NCBI RefSeq assembly: GCF_014764445.1
Contig: NZ_CP061721.1
Coordinates: 1,922,001-1,986,000, forward strand
Reading direction: 5' to 3'
Origin: Pseudarthrobacter sp. BIM B-2242
GTDB lineage: Bacteria; Actinomycetota; Actinomycetes; Actinomycetales; Micrococcaceae
Length of the DNA: 64,000 nucleotides
This document shows, in pieces, positions 52,724 through 61,492 of this stretch. The notes beneath the pieces are model-generated. The model did no database searches. It had not been told where the DNA came from and saw only the letters and a list, made by a program, of their open reading frames with translations. Position numbers and translations under genes: made by a program. Numbering within the stretch: position 1 is the stretch's first letter; each line of letters opens with the position of its first letter.

Positions 52724-53396
52724 CGAGCCACTCTGTCCCGCCGGGCATAAGGTCCACTGTTCCGGCCGTGAACTGCAGCATGCGCTCCGCGGCAGCCTCG
52801 AGCTCCGCCGGGTCGTCAGGGATCGCCACGCGCAGGACCGTCTCCCGGGCACCATAACTGGTTTCTGCCATCACGAATCCCGCTGCCCGCAGGTCATTCT
52901 CCAGCCGGCCGGCAGCAGCGTGGGGCACGTGTGCGGCGCAGATCCGCAGCCGGCGGCGCCGGACCAGCGGTGCCTGTTCAAGGGCAGCGGACACAGATTC
53001 CGAATAGGCGCGTACCAGGCCACCCGCGCCCAGCAGGATGCCACCGAAATAGCGCACGACGACGGCGCTTACGTCGCTAAGGTCCGTCACCCCGGGGGCG
53101 GTCTCCCGCTTGAGGATCGCCTCCATCATGGGGAGCCCGGCGGTGCCGGAGGGTTCGCCGTCGTCATTGGACCGCTGGATGTCCCGGTCCGGTCCTACGA
53201 CGAAGGCCGAGCAGTGGTGCCGCGCGTCGTGGAACTCGCGGCGCAGCCCGGCCACCAGGTCACGCGCAGTTTCCTCATTCTCAGCGCGACGCAGCACAGT
53301 AATGAACCGTGACCGCTTAATCTCGATCTCATGCCGGAAGGCAGGGCCGGGGGCGAGCGTGGTGTAGGACGTTGCCCGGCTCTCTTGCTCTTGCAC
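52707..53396 (-). CDS. YigZ/IMPACT-family protein
   Basis: 229 residues from the GTG at 53396. The UPF0029 domain shows SRFITVLRRAENEETARDLVAGLRREFHDARHHCSAFVVG, then DGEPSGTAGLPMM and VVRYFGGILLGAGGLVRAYSESV, the YigZ hallmark, and a small C-terminal DUF1949-type domain. Members bind ribosomes or translation factors in some organisms; the bacterial role is unclear. TAGACT lies 6 bases before the GTG, so a leaderless transcript is likely. It is divergent from coaE with 49 bases between starts. Confidence 0.9.
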   Translation of the reverse strand: MQEQESRATSYTTLAPGPAFRHEIEIKRSRFITVLRRAENEETARDLVAGLRREFHDARHHCSAFVVGPDRDIQRSNDDGEPSGTAGLPMMEAILKRETAPGVTDLSDVSAVVVRYFGGILLGAGGLVRAYSESVSAALEQAPLVRRRRLRICAAHVPHAAAGRLENDLRAAGFVMAETSYGARETVLRVAIPDDPAELEAAAERMLQFTAGTVDLMPGGTEWLDVPLP

Positions 53397-53402
53397 CGCC
53401 CA

Positions 53403-53408
53403 AGTCTA
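53403..53408 (-). promoter_or_regulatory. Leaderless-type -10 box of the YigZ gene
   Basis: TAGACT with a 6-base spacer to the GTG at 53396. Confidence 0.45.
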
Positions 53409-53433
53409 ACGAGGTCGTCGAGGTGTTGGGGGA

Positions 53434-53439
53434 TAGGCT
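53434..53439 (+). promoter_or_regulatory. Leaderless-type -10 box of coaE
   Basis: TAGGCT with a 6-base spacer to the GTG at 53446. Confidence 0.55.
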
Positions 53440-53445
53440 GGGGGA

Positions 53446-54675
53446 GTGCTCAAAATCGGGTTGACGGGCGGTATCGCCTCAGGGAAGTCAGTGGTCGCCT
53501 CGCGGCTGGCCGGGCTCGGTGCTGTCCTGGTGGACGCTGACGCGTTGGCCCGGGAGGTGGTGGAACCTGGTACTCCGGGACTCGACCGTGTAGTCGAGGC
53601 GTTCGGGCCCGGCATGCTTGACGCCGGCGGCCGGCTTGACCGCGCCAGTCTGGGCGCCCTGGTGTTTGGCAGTCCCGCCCAGCTGGCCGTGCTCAACGGC
53701 ATAGTCCACCCGCTGGTCCGCGAGGCCGCGGCACGCCTCATCTCGCAGGCTCCGGCCGGGGCCGTCGTGGTCCAGGACATCCCGCTGCTGGTCGAGTCGG
53801 GGCAGGCCGCCCATTTCCATCTGGTGCTGGTTGTGGACGCGCCTGACGATGTCCGGGTCGCCCGCATGCTCGAACACCGGGGCATGACCCGCGAGGAAGC
53901 AGCCGCACGCATGGCAGCTCAGGCAGCGCGTGCTGACCGGCTCGCTGCGGCCGACGCGGTCCTGGACAACTCCGGTTCCGTCGACATGCTACTGGCGCAG
54001 GTTGACCGGCTCTGGAGCGAACGGCTGGTTCCGTTTGCGGATAATCTTCGCCGCGGTGTCAGGGCGGCCAGGGCCGGCGCGGCAGTCCTTTCCGCGCCGC
54101 AGGCGGAGTGGGCAGCGCAGGCCGGGCGGCTGGCGTCCCGAATCATGGCCGCCGCGCCGGACCACATCCTGGCTGTTGACCATATCGGCTCCACAGCGGT
54201 GCCCGGACTGGCGGCAAAAGACGTGATTGACCTCCAGGTCACAGTGGCAGACCTTGCAGCCGCGGACAGGATCGCGCCGCAGCTGGCGGCGGCCGGCTTT
54301 CCGGCAGTGCCGGGGGCCGGCTTCGATACTCCCAAGCCGGCGGACCCGGACCCGTCACGGTGGCAGAAGCGCTTTCACGCCAACGCGGATCCTTGCCGGG
54401 CCGTCAACGTTCACGTGCGCCCTGCGGGATCACCCGGCTGGCGTTATGCACTGCTCTTCCGCGATTGGCTCAGGAGCGACCCCCAAGCCGCCGCTCTGTA
54501 TGGCGATCACAAGCGGGCCCTGACCGAACAGTTTGCCGGCACCAGGGGCACCCACGCCTATGCGGAGGCGAAGGAGCCGTGGTTCACGGAGATCGCCTGG
54601 TCGCGCATGGACGGGTGGGCCGCGCGCACAGGCTGGCAGCCGCCGTCGTACGTTTCCCGGACTCCCCGCACCTGA
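53446..54675 (+). CDS. coaE: Dephospho-CoA kinase fused to a GrpB-like domain
   Basis: 409 residues. The N-terminal ~195 residues are CoaE: P-loop GLTGGIASGKS, VDADALAREVV, and IPLLVES. It phosphorylates the 3'-OH of dephospho-CoA, the last step of CoA synthesis. Residues about 210-400 are a GrpB/UPF0157 domain (DHIGSTAVPGLAAKDVIDLQVTV, RNVHVR-like VNVHVRPAG, FRDWLRSDP, YAEAKEPWF), of unclear role. The fusion is known from mycobacterial CoaE, so it is an actinobacterial trait. uvrB follows 64 bases later. Confidence 0.95.
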   Translation: MLKIGLTGGIASGKSVVASRLAGLGAVLVDADALAREVVEPGTPGLDRVVEAFGPGMLDAGGRLDRASLGALVFGSPAQLAVLNGIVHPLVREAAARLISQAPAGAVVVQDIPLLVESGQAAHFHLVLVVDAPDDVRVARMLEHRGMTREEAAARMAAQAARADRLAAADAVLDNSGSVDMLLAQVDRLWSERLVPFADNLRRGVRAARAGAAVLSAPQAEWAAQAGRLASRIMAAAPDHILAVDHIGSTAVPGLAAKDVIDLQVTVADLAAADRIAPQLAAAGFPAVPGAGFDTPKPADPDPSRWQKRFHANADPCRAVNVHVRPAGSPGWRYALLFRDWLRSDPQAAALYGDHKRALTEQFAGTRGTHAYAEAKEPWFTEIAWSRMDGWAARTGWQPPSYVSRTPRT

Positions 54676-54727
54676 GCGGAAGTGTTCGCCGGTAACGGAT
54701 CACGGCCTGGCTGTCGGTCCCCGGTTG

Positions 54728-54733
54728 TAGATT
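54728..54733 (+). promoter_or_regulatory. Leaderless-type -10 box of uvrB
   Basis: TAGATT with a 6-base spacer to the ATG at 54740. Confidence 0.45.
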
Positions 54734-54739
54734 AGATGC

Positions 54740-56839
54740 ATGAGCCTTGCGCAGGAGATCAACCGTGTTGTAGCGCCCTTCGAGGTCATCAGCGAATTCC
54801 AGCCCGCGGGAGACCAGCCCGCGGCCATCGCAGAACTGACGGAGCGGATCAAAAACGGCGAAAAGGACGTTGTCCTGCTTGGTGCCACGGGTACGGGTAA
54901 AAGCGCCACCACGGCCTGGCTGATCGAACAGGTCCAGCGCCCCACCCTGGTGATGGTCCAGAACAAGACACTCGCCGCCCAGCTGGCCAATGAATTCCGC
55001 GAGCTCCTGCCAAACAACGCGGTGGAGTACTTCGTCTCCTACTACGACTATTACCAGCCTGAGGCATACGTCGCGCAGACGGACACCTTCATCGAGAAGG
55101 ACTCCTCCATCAACGAGGAGGTTGAACGGCTCCGCCACTCCGCCACCAACGCCCTGCTGACCCGCCGTGACGTCATCGTGGTGGCCACCGTGTCCTGCAT
55201 CTACGGCCTGGGTACGCCGGAAGAGTACATCGCCGGCATGGTCACGCTCCGCAAGGGGGCGGAGATGAACCGCGATGACCTGCTCCGGAAGTTTGTCGCC
55301 ATGCAGTACGCGCGCAACGACATGGATTTCCACCGGGGCACGTTCCGGGTCCGTGGCGACACCGTGGAAATCATCCCCATGTACGAGGAACTGGCCATCC
55401 GGATCGAATTCTTCGGTGACGAAATTGAGAACATCCACACCCTCCATCCGCTGACCGGGGAAGTGATCCGGGACGAAGAGGAGATGTACGTGTTCCCGGC
55501 CTCGCACTACGTTGCCGGTCCCGAGCGGATGGCCCGCGCCATCAAGCGGATCGAGGACGAACTGGCCGAACGGCTGCAGGTCCTGGAAAGCCAGAACAAA
55601 CTCGTCGAAGCCCAGCGGCTCCGGATGCGCACCACCTATGACCTGGAAATGATGCAGCAGATGGGGTTCTGCAACGGCATCGAGAACTACTCGTCACACA
55701 TCGACGGGCGGGCCCGTGGCACCGCACCGCACTGCCTCCTGGACTACTTCCCGGACGATTTCCTGCTGGTGATTGATGAGTCACACGTCACTGTGCCGCA
55801 GATCGGGGCCATGTATGAGGGCGACATGTCCCGGAAGCGGAACCTGGTGGACTTCGGCTTCAGGCTCCCGTCGGCCATGGACAACCGCCCCCTCAAGTGG
55901 GATGAGTTCCTGGAACGCGTTGGCCAGACCGTCTATCTCTCGGCCACTCCCGGCAAGTACGAACTGGGCAAGGCGGACGGCTTTGTCCAGCAGATCATCC
56001 GCCCCACCGGCCTCATCGATCCCGAGGTGGTGGTCAAGCCCACGAAGGGCCAGATCGACGACCTGCTCGGTGAGATCAAGACCCGGACGGCGAAAAACGA
56101 GCGTGTCCTGGTCACCACGCTGACAAAGCGCATGGCCGAGGACCTTACCGATTACTTGGTGGGCCACGGCATCAAGGTGGAGTACCTCCACTCCGACGTC
56201 GACACCCTGCGCCGCGTGGAACTGCTCCGCGAACTCCGGATGGGCGTCTTTGATGTGCTGGTGGGCATCAACCTGCTCCGGGAAGGCCTTGACTTGCCCG
56301 AGGTCTCGCTGGTGAGCATCCTCGACGCGGACAAGGAAGGCTTCCTGCGGTCCTCAACGTCGCTGATCCAGACCATCGGCCGTGCCGCCCGTAACGTCTC
56401 GGGTCAGGTGCACATGTACGCGGACCGGATTACCGACTCCATGGCCCACGCCATCGATGAGACCAACCGGCGCCGTGCCATCCAGGTTGCCTACAACACC
56501 GAAAAGGGCATCGATCCGCAGCCGCTGCGGAAGAAGATTGCCGACATTACCGATCAGCTGGCCAAGGAGGACGCCGACACCCAGGAGCTCCTGAACAACA
56601 ACCGCCTGGCCAAAGGCGCCAAGCGGGGGAAGTCTGCGGCAAAGGGTGCCGCGCAGGTCCGCAAGGACGGCCTCGCCGCTGCGCCGGCCGAAGACCTCGT
56701 GGGCCTCATTGAGCAGCTCACGGAACAGATGCACGGCGCGGCCGCGGAGCTGCAGTTCGAAGTGGCCGCCAGGATCCGTGACGAAGTCAGCGAACTCAAG
56801 AAGGAACTGCGCCAGATGCAGGCAGCCGGCCACGCTTAG
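54740..56839 (+). CDS. uvrB: Excinuclease ABC subunit B
   Basis: 699 residues. Helicase motif I is [14 protein letters not shown], the beta-hairpin region is [17 protein letters not shown]-equivalent is [10 protein letters not shown], and motif VI is [11 protein letters not shown]-terminal UVR coiled coil ([31 protein letters not shown]) binds UvrC. A Lys-rich linker ([14 protein letters not shown]) precedes the UVR domain. It verifies lesions and loads UvrC in nucleotide excision repair. A transcript could be leaderless (TAGATT before ATG). Confidence 0.97.
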   Translation: MSLAQEINRVVAPFEVISEFQPAGDQPAAIAELTERIKNGEKDVVLLGATGTGKSATTAWLIEQVQRPTLVMVQNKTLAAQLANEFRELLPNNAVEYFVSYYDYYQPEAYVAQTDTFIEKDSSINEEVERLRHSATNALLTRRDVIVVATVSCIYGLGTPEEYIAGMVTLRKGAEMNRDDLLRKFVAMQYARNDMDFHRGTFRVRGDTVEIIPMYEELAIRIEFFGDEIENIHTLHPLTGEVIRDEEEMYVFPASHYVAGPERMARAIKRIEDELAERLQVLESQNKLVEAQRLRMRTTYDLEMMQQMGFCNGIENYSSHIDGRARGTAPHCLLDYFPDDFLLVIDESHVTVPQIGAMYEGDMSRKRNLVDFGFRLPSAMDNRPLKWDEFLERVGQTVYLSATPGKYELGKADGFVQQIIRPTGLIDPEVVVKPTKGQIDDLLGEIKTRTAKNERVLVTTLTKRMAEDLTDYLVGHGIKVEYLHSDVDTLRRVELLRELRMGVFDVLVGINLLREGLDLPEVSLVSILDADKEGFLRSSTSLIQTIGRAARNVSGQVHMYADRITDSMAHAIDETNRRRAIQVAYNTEKGIDPQPLRKKIADITDQLAKEDADTQELLNNNRLAKGAKRGKSAAKGAAQVRKDGLAAAPAEDLVGLIEQLTEQMHGAAAELQFEVAARIRDEVSELKKELRQMQAAGHA

Positions 56840-56896
56840 GAGACGGCGCGGCGTGCCGATCGGCGGACGTGTTCCTGAGCGAAGGGGTGCCTGCTG

Positions 56897-56902
56897 TACA
56901 GT
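56897..56902 (+). promoter_or_regulatory. Possible -10 box before the manganese riboswitch
   Basis: TACAGT, a few bases before the riboswitch start; a convincing -35 was not found. Confidence 0.35.
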
Positions 56903-56904
56903 TA

Positions 56905-57030
56905 AGGTCACGTAGGGGAGTATCCCAAGCGCTACGATCGTCAACACGCCAGGCATAGTTGCCTGGCCGGGCGTAGCGGGTCGCCGATTTCAGCACCAAG
57001 TGCACACAGGCCGGCCGGAGAGACTTACAC
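56905..57030 (+). ncRNA. yybP-ykoY (manganese) riboswitch upstream of the TerC gene
   Basis: The leader carries the two conserved loops of the class: GTAGGGGAGTATCCC (56912-56926) near its 5' end and CCGGAGAGACTTACAC (57015-57030) near its 3' end. Between them GCCAGGCA and TGCCTGGC (56948-56967 area) form a perfect stem, with GCGCTAC/GTAGCG-type pairing around it. The class senses Mn2+ and often controls TerC/MntP-type exporters. The downstream gene is TerC-family, 31 bases away. Confidence 0.88.
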
Positions 57031-57061
57031 AATTTCTTTGTACCCTGCGAAAGGCTACCCT

Positions 57062-58090
57062 GTGCTCGATTTGCCCGTGTGGTTCGAGGTTGGCTCGTTT
57101 GTCATCCTCGGCCTGATTCTCCTGATTGACCTGTTGCTGGTCATCCGCCGTCCCCACGAACCTTCCATGAAGGAAGCCGGCCTGTGGGTGGCGTTCTACG
57201 TAACGCTCGCCCTGGTGTTTGCGGGCGCCATGTTTGCCTTCACGGGCCCGGAATACGGCGGGCAGTTCGTCGCCGGCTGGGTGACGGAATACAGCCTGAG
57301 CATCGACAACCTGTTTGTCTTCATCATCATCATGGCCAGGTTCTCCGTTCCCCGGAAGTACCAGCAGGAAGTGCTGATGGTGGGCATCATCATCGCGCTC
57401 ATCCTGCGTGGCATCTTCATCCTCCTCGGCGCCATCGTCATCGAGCAGTTCAGCTGGGTGTTCTACATCTTCGGCGCCTTCCTGCTCTGGACTGCCTGGA
57501 AGCAGGCCCAGGACGAAGGTGAGGACGAAGAGGACAAGGAAAACCCGCTCATCGCCGGGATCCGCAAGATCATCCCCATGTCGGAAAAGTTCGACGGCGG
57601 CAAGCTCCGCACCACGGTGGACGGCAAAAAGGTCTTCACCCCCATGCTGGTTGTGTTTATCACCATCGGCATGACGGACCTCCTCTTCGCCGTTGACTCT
57701 ATCCCCGCGATCTTCGGCCTGACCCAGAGCCCGTTCATTGTCTTCACCGCCAACCTGTTCGCCCTCATGGGCCTGCGCCAGCTGTACTTCCTGCTGGGTG
57801 GCCTGATGAACCGCCTTATCTACCTGAAGCACGCCCTGTCCTTCATCCTGGCGTTCATCGGCGTAAAGCTGGTGCTGCACGCGATGCACGTGAACGAACT
57901 GCCGTTCATCAACGGTGGCAACCACATCGAGTGGGCTCCTGAGATCCCCACGTTCGTGTCCCTGGCCGTCATCGTGGGCACCATCATCGTGGCCGTTATT
58001 GCCAGCCTCCTGAGCTCCAAGGCAAAGACGGCGCACCTGGACCCGCGCCTCGAGGAAGATGCCAGGAAGAGCCTCAGCGACTCCGAGTAG
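57062..58090 (+). CDS. TerC-family membrane protein under a manganese riboswitch
   Basis: 342 residues from the GTG at 57062, behind GAAAGG; an in-frame TTG at 57038 lies inside the leader and is less likely. It has about 9 membrane helices with the TerC acidic residues in SLSIDNLFVF and DLLFAVDSIPAIFGLT, which are thought to bind metal. A charged loop (DEGEDEEDKENP) is cytoplasmic. TerC/Alx/YkoY proteins export Mn2+, some at the Sec machinery for secreted metalloenzymes. The riboswitch upstream supports the Mn role. Confidence 0.93.
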   Translation: MLDLPVWFEVGSFVILGLILLIDLLLVIRRPHEPSMKEAGLWVAFYVTLALVFAGAMFAFTGPEYGGQFVAGWVTEYSLSIDNLFVFIIIMARFSVPRKYQQEVLMVGIIIALILRGIFILLGAIVIEQFSWVFYIFGAFLLWTAWKQAQDEGEDEEDKENPLIAGIRKIIPMSEKFDGGKLRTTVDGKKVFTPMLVVFITIGMTDLLFAVDSIPAIFGLTQSPFIVFTANLFALMGLRQLYFLLGGLMNRLIYLKHALSFILAFIGVKLVLHAMHVNELPFINGGNHIEWAPEIPTFVSLAVIVGTIIVAVIASLLSSKAKTAHLDPRLEEDARKSLSDSE

Positions 58091-58116
58091 ACGCGCTCTT
58101 TACCAAGTCCCTCCAA

Positions 58117-58148
58117 GCAGTCCCGGCCGCACATTCGGCCGGGACTGC
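58117..58148 (+). terminator. Terminator after the TerC gene
   Basis: A perfect 13-bp stem (58117-58129 with 58136-58148) over the loop cacatt, followed by ctgcttta. Confidence 0.75.
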
Positions 58149-58187
58149 CTGCTTTAAAAACCCCTGTAGCAGCGGTTCGCCGAGGAC

Positions 58188-58193
58188 TATGCT
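58188..58193 (+). promoter_or_regulatory. Leaderless-type -10 box of the MFS gene
   Basis: TATGCT with a 6-base spacer to the ATG at 58200. Confidence 0.45.
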
Positions 58194-58199
58194 CGAACC

Positions 58200-59615
58200 A
58201 TGGCCCGCATCCTCATGACGGAAAGCGGAGTGCGCCAGGTGCAGCGCCGAACCGTGGTGCTGCTGGGTGCAGCCCAGATCTTTGGCGGCATCGGGACGGG
58301 CGCCACCGTGTCCATCGGTTCCATCCTTGCGGTGGAACTCTCCGGTTCCACCGTCTGGGCAGGAGCTGTGGCCACCGTGATGACGCTTGGCGCCGCCCTG
58401 GCCGCGTTGCCGCTCGCATCGCTGGCCGACCGCCGCGGCCGCCGCATCGGCCAGGTCACGGGCCTTTCCGCAGCGCTGGCAGGCACTGTGCTCATCGTGC
58501 TGTCCGTGGTCTCAGGAGTTTTTGTCCTGCTGGTGCTGGGGGCGGCGGGCATCGGCGTGGGCACCGCCGCCAGCCTGCAGGCACGCTTTGCCGCCGTCGA
58601 CCTTGCCGACGATGACCACCGCGGCAGGGCACTGTCCGCCGTTGTCTGGGCTATGACGGTGGGCGCCGTCGCCGGCCCCAACCTGATCCAGCCCGGCACG
58701 GCAGTGGGGCAGGCCCTCGGACTGCCGCCCGTTGCCGGGCCGTTCGTGATCGCTGCAGCGGGGCTCTTGCTGGCCATTGCGCTGCTCTTCGCCGGCCTCA
58801 GGCCGGACCCCCTGCTGTTCGCCCGCGAAATCGCTGCCCGGGAACGGGGTGTGGAGCACCCGGACGACGGCGGCGCGAAGCCGGCTGCCCGCCCCAGCGC
58901 GGCTGCCGCAGCAACCGCTCAAGGCCCGCCGCCGCAGGCCGCCGGCGGATCGCTGACGCGCGGACTGCGGGCCGTCCGCGCGTCGAGGCCGGCATTGCTG
59001 GCTCTGGCCGCCGTCGTCGGCGCCCACGCGGTGATGGTGGGCGTGATGTCCATGACCCCGCTGCACCTGCAGGACCTCGTGGCCGGTCCAGCCGCATCGC
59101 ATGCCGGCCACGCCGCCTCCGGCGATGTGCTTGTCATCATCGGGTTCACCATCTCCCTGCACATCGCGGGGATGTTCGCCCTGTCCCCGGTCATGGGATG
59201 GCTGACTGACAAGGCGGGCAGGACGGAGACCATCATGATTGGCTTCGCCACCCTGCTCGCCGCCGTTGTTGTCGCCGGGTTTGGCCAGCAGTCAACGGCG
59301 GCAGTGGCCGCAGGCTTGGTCCTGCTCGGCCTGGGCTGGTCTGCGGCCACCATCGCAGGCTCCACCCTGCTGGCGGAAAGCGTCGGCCAGGAGTCCCGGG
59401 TGGTGGTCCAGGGCGTATCGGACACACTGATGGGTGCCGCCGGCGCGGTGGGCGGGGCCACCTCCGGCCTGATCCTCAGCTGGGCCGGTTACCTGGGGCT
59501 TAACCTGGCAGGCGGCGTCGTGGGAGCCGCTGTCCTGACAGCCGCATGTGTGTCGCTGCTGGCCCGGCGGCGCAACCCGGCCGCCGGCTCCGTGGGCACC
59601 TCAGCCGGCAGCTGA
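58200..59615 (+). CDS. MFS transporter
   Basis: 471 residues, 12 predicted membrane helices with a long central cytoplasmic loop (GVEHPDDGGAKPAARPSAAAAATAQ). The loop 2-3 motif is SLADRRGRRIGQVTG, as in drug efflux carriers. A TATGCT -10 box ends 6 bases before the ATG. It follows the TerC gene after a terminator, so it is separately transcribed. The substrate is unknown. Confidence 0.85.
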   Translation: MARILMTESGVRQVQRRTVVLLGAAQIFGGIGTGATVSIGSILAVELSGSTVWAGAVATVMTLGAALAALPLASLADRRGRRIGQVTGLSAALAGTVLIVLSVVSGVFVLLVLGAAGIGVGTAASLQARFAAVDLADDDHRGRALSAVVWAMTVGAVAGPNLIQPGTAVGQALGLPPVAGPFVIAAAGLLLAIALLFAGLRPDPLLFAREIAARERGVEHPDDGGAKPAARPSAAAAATAQGPPPQAAGGSLTRGLRAVRASRPALLALAAVVGAHAVMVGVMSMTPLHLQDLVAGPAASHAGHAASGDVLVIIGFTISLHIAGMFALSPVMGWLTDKAGRTETIMIGFATLLAAVVVAGFGQQSTAAVAAGLVLLGLGWSAATIAGSTLLAESVGQESRVVVQGVSDTLMGAAGAVGGATSGLILSWAGYLGLNLAGGVVGAAVLTAACVSLLARRRNPAAGSVGTSAGS

Positions 59616-61004
59616 ACTTCCGGAGCGCACCATCCCCAGCAGCCGGCCGAAGATGGCCTCACCGTCATCGGCGATTCCGTCGTGGTGGAAGTCTGCCGTC
59701 TCCCAAACCTGCAGTCCACGGACTGCAGCGGCCGTTTCCAGGGACAGGTCGCGGTCCACATAGATGTCGTCCCGGTAGACGGCCGCGGCAACCGGCACGC
59801 TGTTAGCGGCCAATTGCACGCGGTCGTACAGAGGTTTCCAGTCGGTCTTGGCGGCGAGCAGGTGGGCCACGGGCCGGAGCGGTTTCAAGGCAGCGTCCTG
59901 GTCGAAATACCACGGATACACCATCTCTCCGGTCAGCAGCAGCGGCTCGGCCTCCGGATGGAATTCCGGGTGTTCCGCCAGCACACGCCAGGCAGCCCAG
60001 CCGCTCGCCTGGCCCTGCCCGTAGATCGACTCGTGCATCAAGGCGTAGAGCGGGTTGGCGCTGCGGGACACAATTCCCTGAACCTGGTCCAGGAAGGCGT
60101 CCGAGAGCCTGTCCCCGTCCGGTGTCTGTGTAAAGGCGTCTTCCAGCAGGTAGTGAAGGCCGTCCACCCGGGTGTTTCCGCCCAGGAACGCGCCCACCAT
60201 CTGGAACCGTTCCACGGTAAGCCGGCCGCCGTCCGGCAGGTACTCCCCGGTCCGGCGAAGGTGCGCTGCGATCCGCTCCACGGTCAGCCGGTCTTCCGGA
60301 TACCATGCAAAGTACTCGGAATTGCGCGCTGCGACCCGGGGGAACGTGGCCCGGTAGACGTCGTCGGCAGGTCCGGACAACGGCGCCAAGCCACCGGTGA
60401 TGAGTGCTTCCTTCACGCCTCCCGGCGCAAAGGACAGATAGGTCAGCGCGCAGAATCCGCCGTAGCTTTGCCCGTAGATGGTCCACGGGCCTGAGCCGAG
60501 GGCCGCCCGGATCAGTTCGGCGTCCGCCACGATCGAATCCGCCCGGAAGTGCTCCAGATAGGCAGCCTGCGCCTCAGCCGTCCCGCGTGCCGGGAGGGTG
60601 TTCCGGTCGACGGGGGTGGAGAGGCCGGTGCCGCGCTGGTCCAGCATCAGGATCCGGAAATCGCGGGCGGCAGCCTTGCTCCAGCCGCCGAGCGAGGCGA
60701 GCCTGTTGCCGCGCCCGCCCGGGCCGCCCTGAAGGAACAACAGCCAGGGAAGGCCCGCCGCTTCAGCCTCGCTGTGCTCCGCGGAAACATATTCACGCGC
60801 GAACACGGTGACGGTCTCGGGCCTGCTGCCGGCCGGGGCCGGGCCAAAGTGGTCCAGGGGAACGGTGAAATAATGTTCGGTGGTGCGCATCCCCCGGAAC
60901 TCGTGGCGGCCCTTCACCGTATGAGGGACAGATTTCAGCGTTCGGGTTGCCACGGACGAACGAGCCTGCTCAGGCACGGGCGTCAGCAGGGACACTGGTG
61001 CCAA
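59601..61004 (-). CDS. Alpha/beta hydrolase, S33 proline iminopeptidase-like
   Basis: 467 residues if the TTG at 61004 is used (GGAG four bases upstream); a GTG at 60995 is a fair alternative and an ATG at 60890 would cut into the domain. The fold has FLQGGPGGRGNR (oxyanion loop), MLDQRGTGLS, the nucleophile in IYGQSYGGF and a late HDG with FHHDGIADDGEAI that may carry the His. Prolyl aminopeptidase-type S33 enzymes cleave N-terminal residues of peptides. It overlaps the upstream GNAT gene by 35 bases. Confidence 0.85.
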   Translation of the reverse strand: MAPVSLLTPVPEQARSSVATRTLKSVPHTVKGRHEFRGMRTTEHYFTVPLDHFGPAPAGSRPETVTVFAREYVSAEHSEAEAAGLPWLLFLQGGPGGRGNRLASLGGWSKAAARDFRILMLDQRGTGLSTPVDRNTLPARGTAEAQAAYLEHFRADSIVADAELIRAALGSGPWTIYGQSYGGFCALTYLSFAPGGVKEALITGGLAPLSGPADDVYRATFPRVAARNSEYFAWYPEDRLTVERIAAHLRRTGEYLPDGGRLTVERFQMVGAFLGGNTRVDGLHYLLEDAFTQTPDGDRLSDAFLDQVQGIVSRSANPLYALMHESIYGQGQASGWAAWRVLAEHPEFHPEAEPLLLTGEMVYPWYFDQDAALKPLRPVAHLLAAKTDWKPLYDRVQLAANSVPVAAAVYRDDIYVDRDLSLETAAAVRGLQVWETADFHHDGIADDGEAIFGRLLGMVRSGSSAAG

Positions 61005-61470
61005 AGCTCTCCAGTGCGTCCCCGGTCAGCCGGAACGTGGACCAGCCGTCCATGGGACGGGCTCCAAGGCTCCGGTAGAAGTTGATGGACGGTTCGTTCC
61101 AGTCCAGCACGCTCCATTCCACCCGGGCGTAGCCTTTGTCCACGGCGAGGGCGGCCAGGTGCTTCAGCAGCGCCTTCCCGTGGCCCTCACCGCGGGCATC
61201 CGGGCTCACATAGAGGTCCTCAAGGTAGATGCCGTGAACGCCCTCCCATGTGGAGTAGTTCAGGAACCATAATGCAAACCCCTGGACCTCGCCCACGGCG
61301 TTCTCGGCCATGGTGGCGAACACCCGGGGATTCTCGCCAAAGAGGACCTCGGAGAGCATCTCCGGGGTGTTGCGCACGGCCTCGGGTTCCTTCTCGTAGA
61401 TGGCCAGTTCGTGGATCATCTGCAGGATGGCGGGGACGTCGTGCGGGGCGGCGGGGCGGATTACACTCAT
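60970..61470 (-). CDS. GNAT acetyltransferase, diamine N-acetyltransferase-like
   Basis: 166 residues. IRPAAPHDVPAILQMIHELAIYEKEPEAV and LFGENPRVFATMAENA match the spermidine/spermine acetyltransferase (SSAT-like) group. The acetyl-CoA loop is SPDARGEGHGKALLKHLA, then WSVLDWNEPSINFYRSLGA. Polyamines or thialysine are typical substrates; the exact one is inferred. TAAACT lies 6 bases before the ATG. The stop lies inside the next gene, so the two are coupled. Confidence 0.87.
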   Translation of the reverse strand: MSVIRPAAPHDVPAILQMIHELAIYEKEPEAVRNTPEMLSEVLFGENPRVFATMAENAVGEVQGFALWFLNYSTWEGVHGIYLEDLYVSPDARGEGHGKALLKHLAALAVDKGYARVEWSVLDWNEPSINFYRSLGARPMDGWSTFRLTGDALESFGTSVPADARA

Positions 61471-61476
61471 GGTTCG

Positions 61477-61482
61477 AGTTTA
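61477..61482 (-). promoter_or_regulatory. Leaderless-type -10 box of the GNAT/peptidase unit
   Basis: TAAACT with a 6-base spacer to the ATG at 61470. Confidence 0.45.
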
Positions 61483-61492
61483 CTAGGGGGCC

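Noticed and set aside
57038..57061. TTG 57038 as start of the TerC gene
   Set aside because: It lies just after the riboswitch without a ribosome site. The GTG at 57062 has GAAAGG at the right distance.
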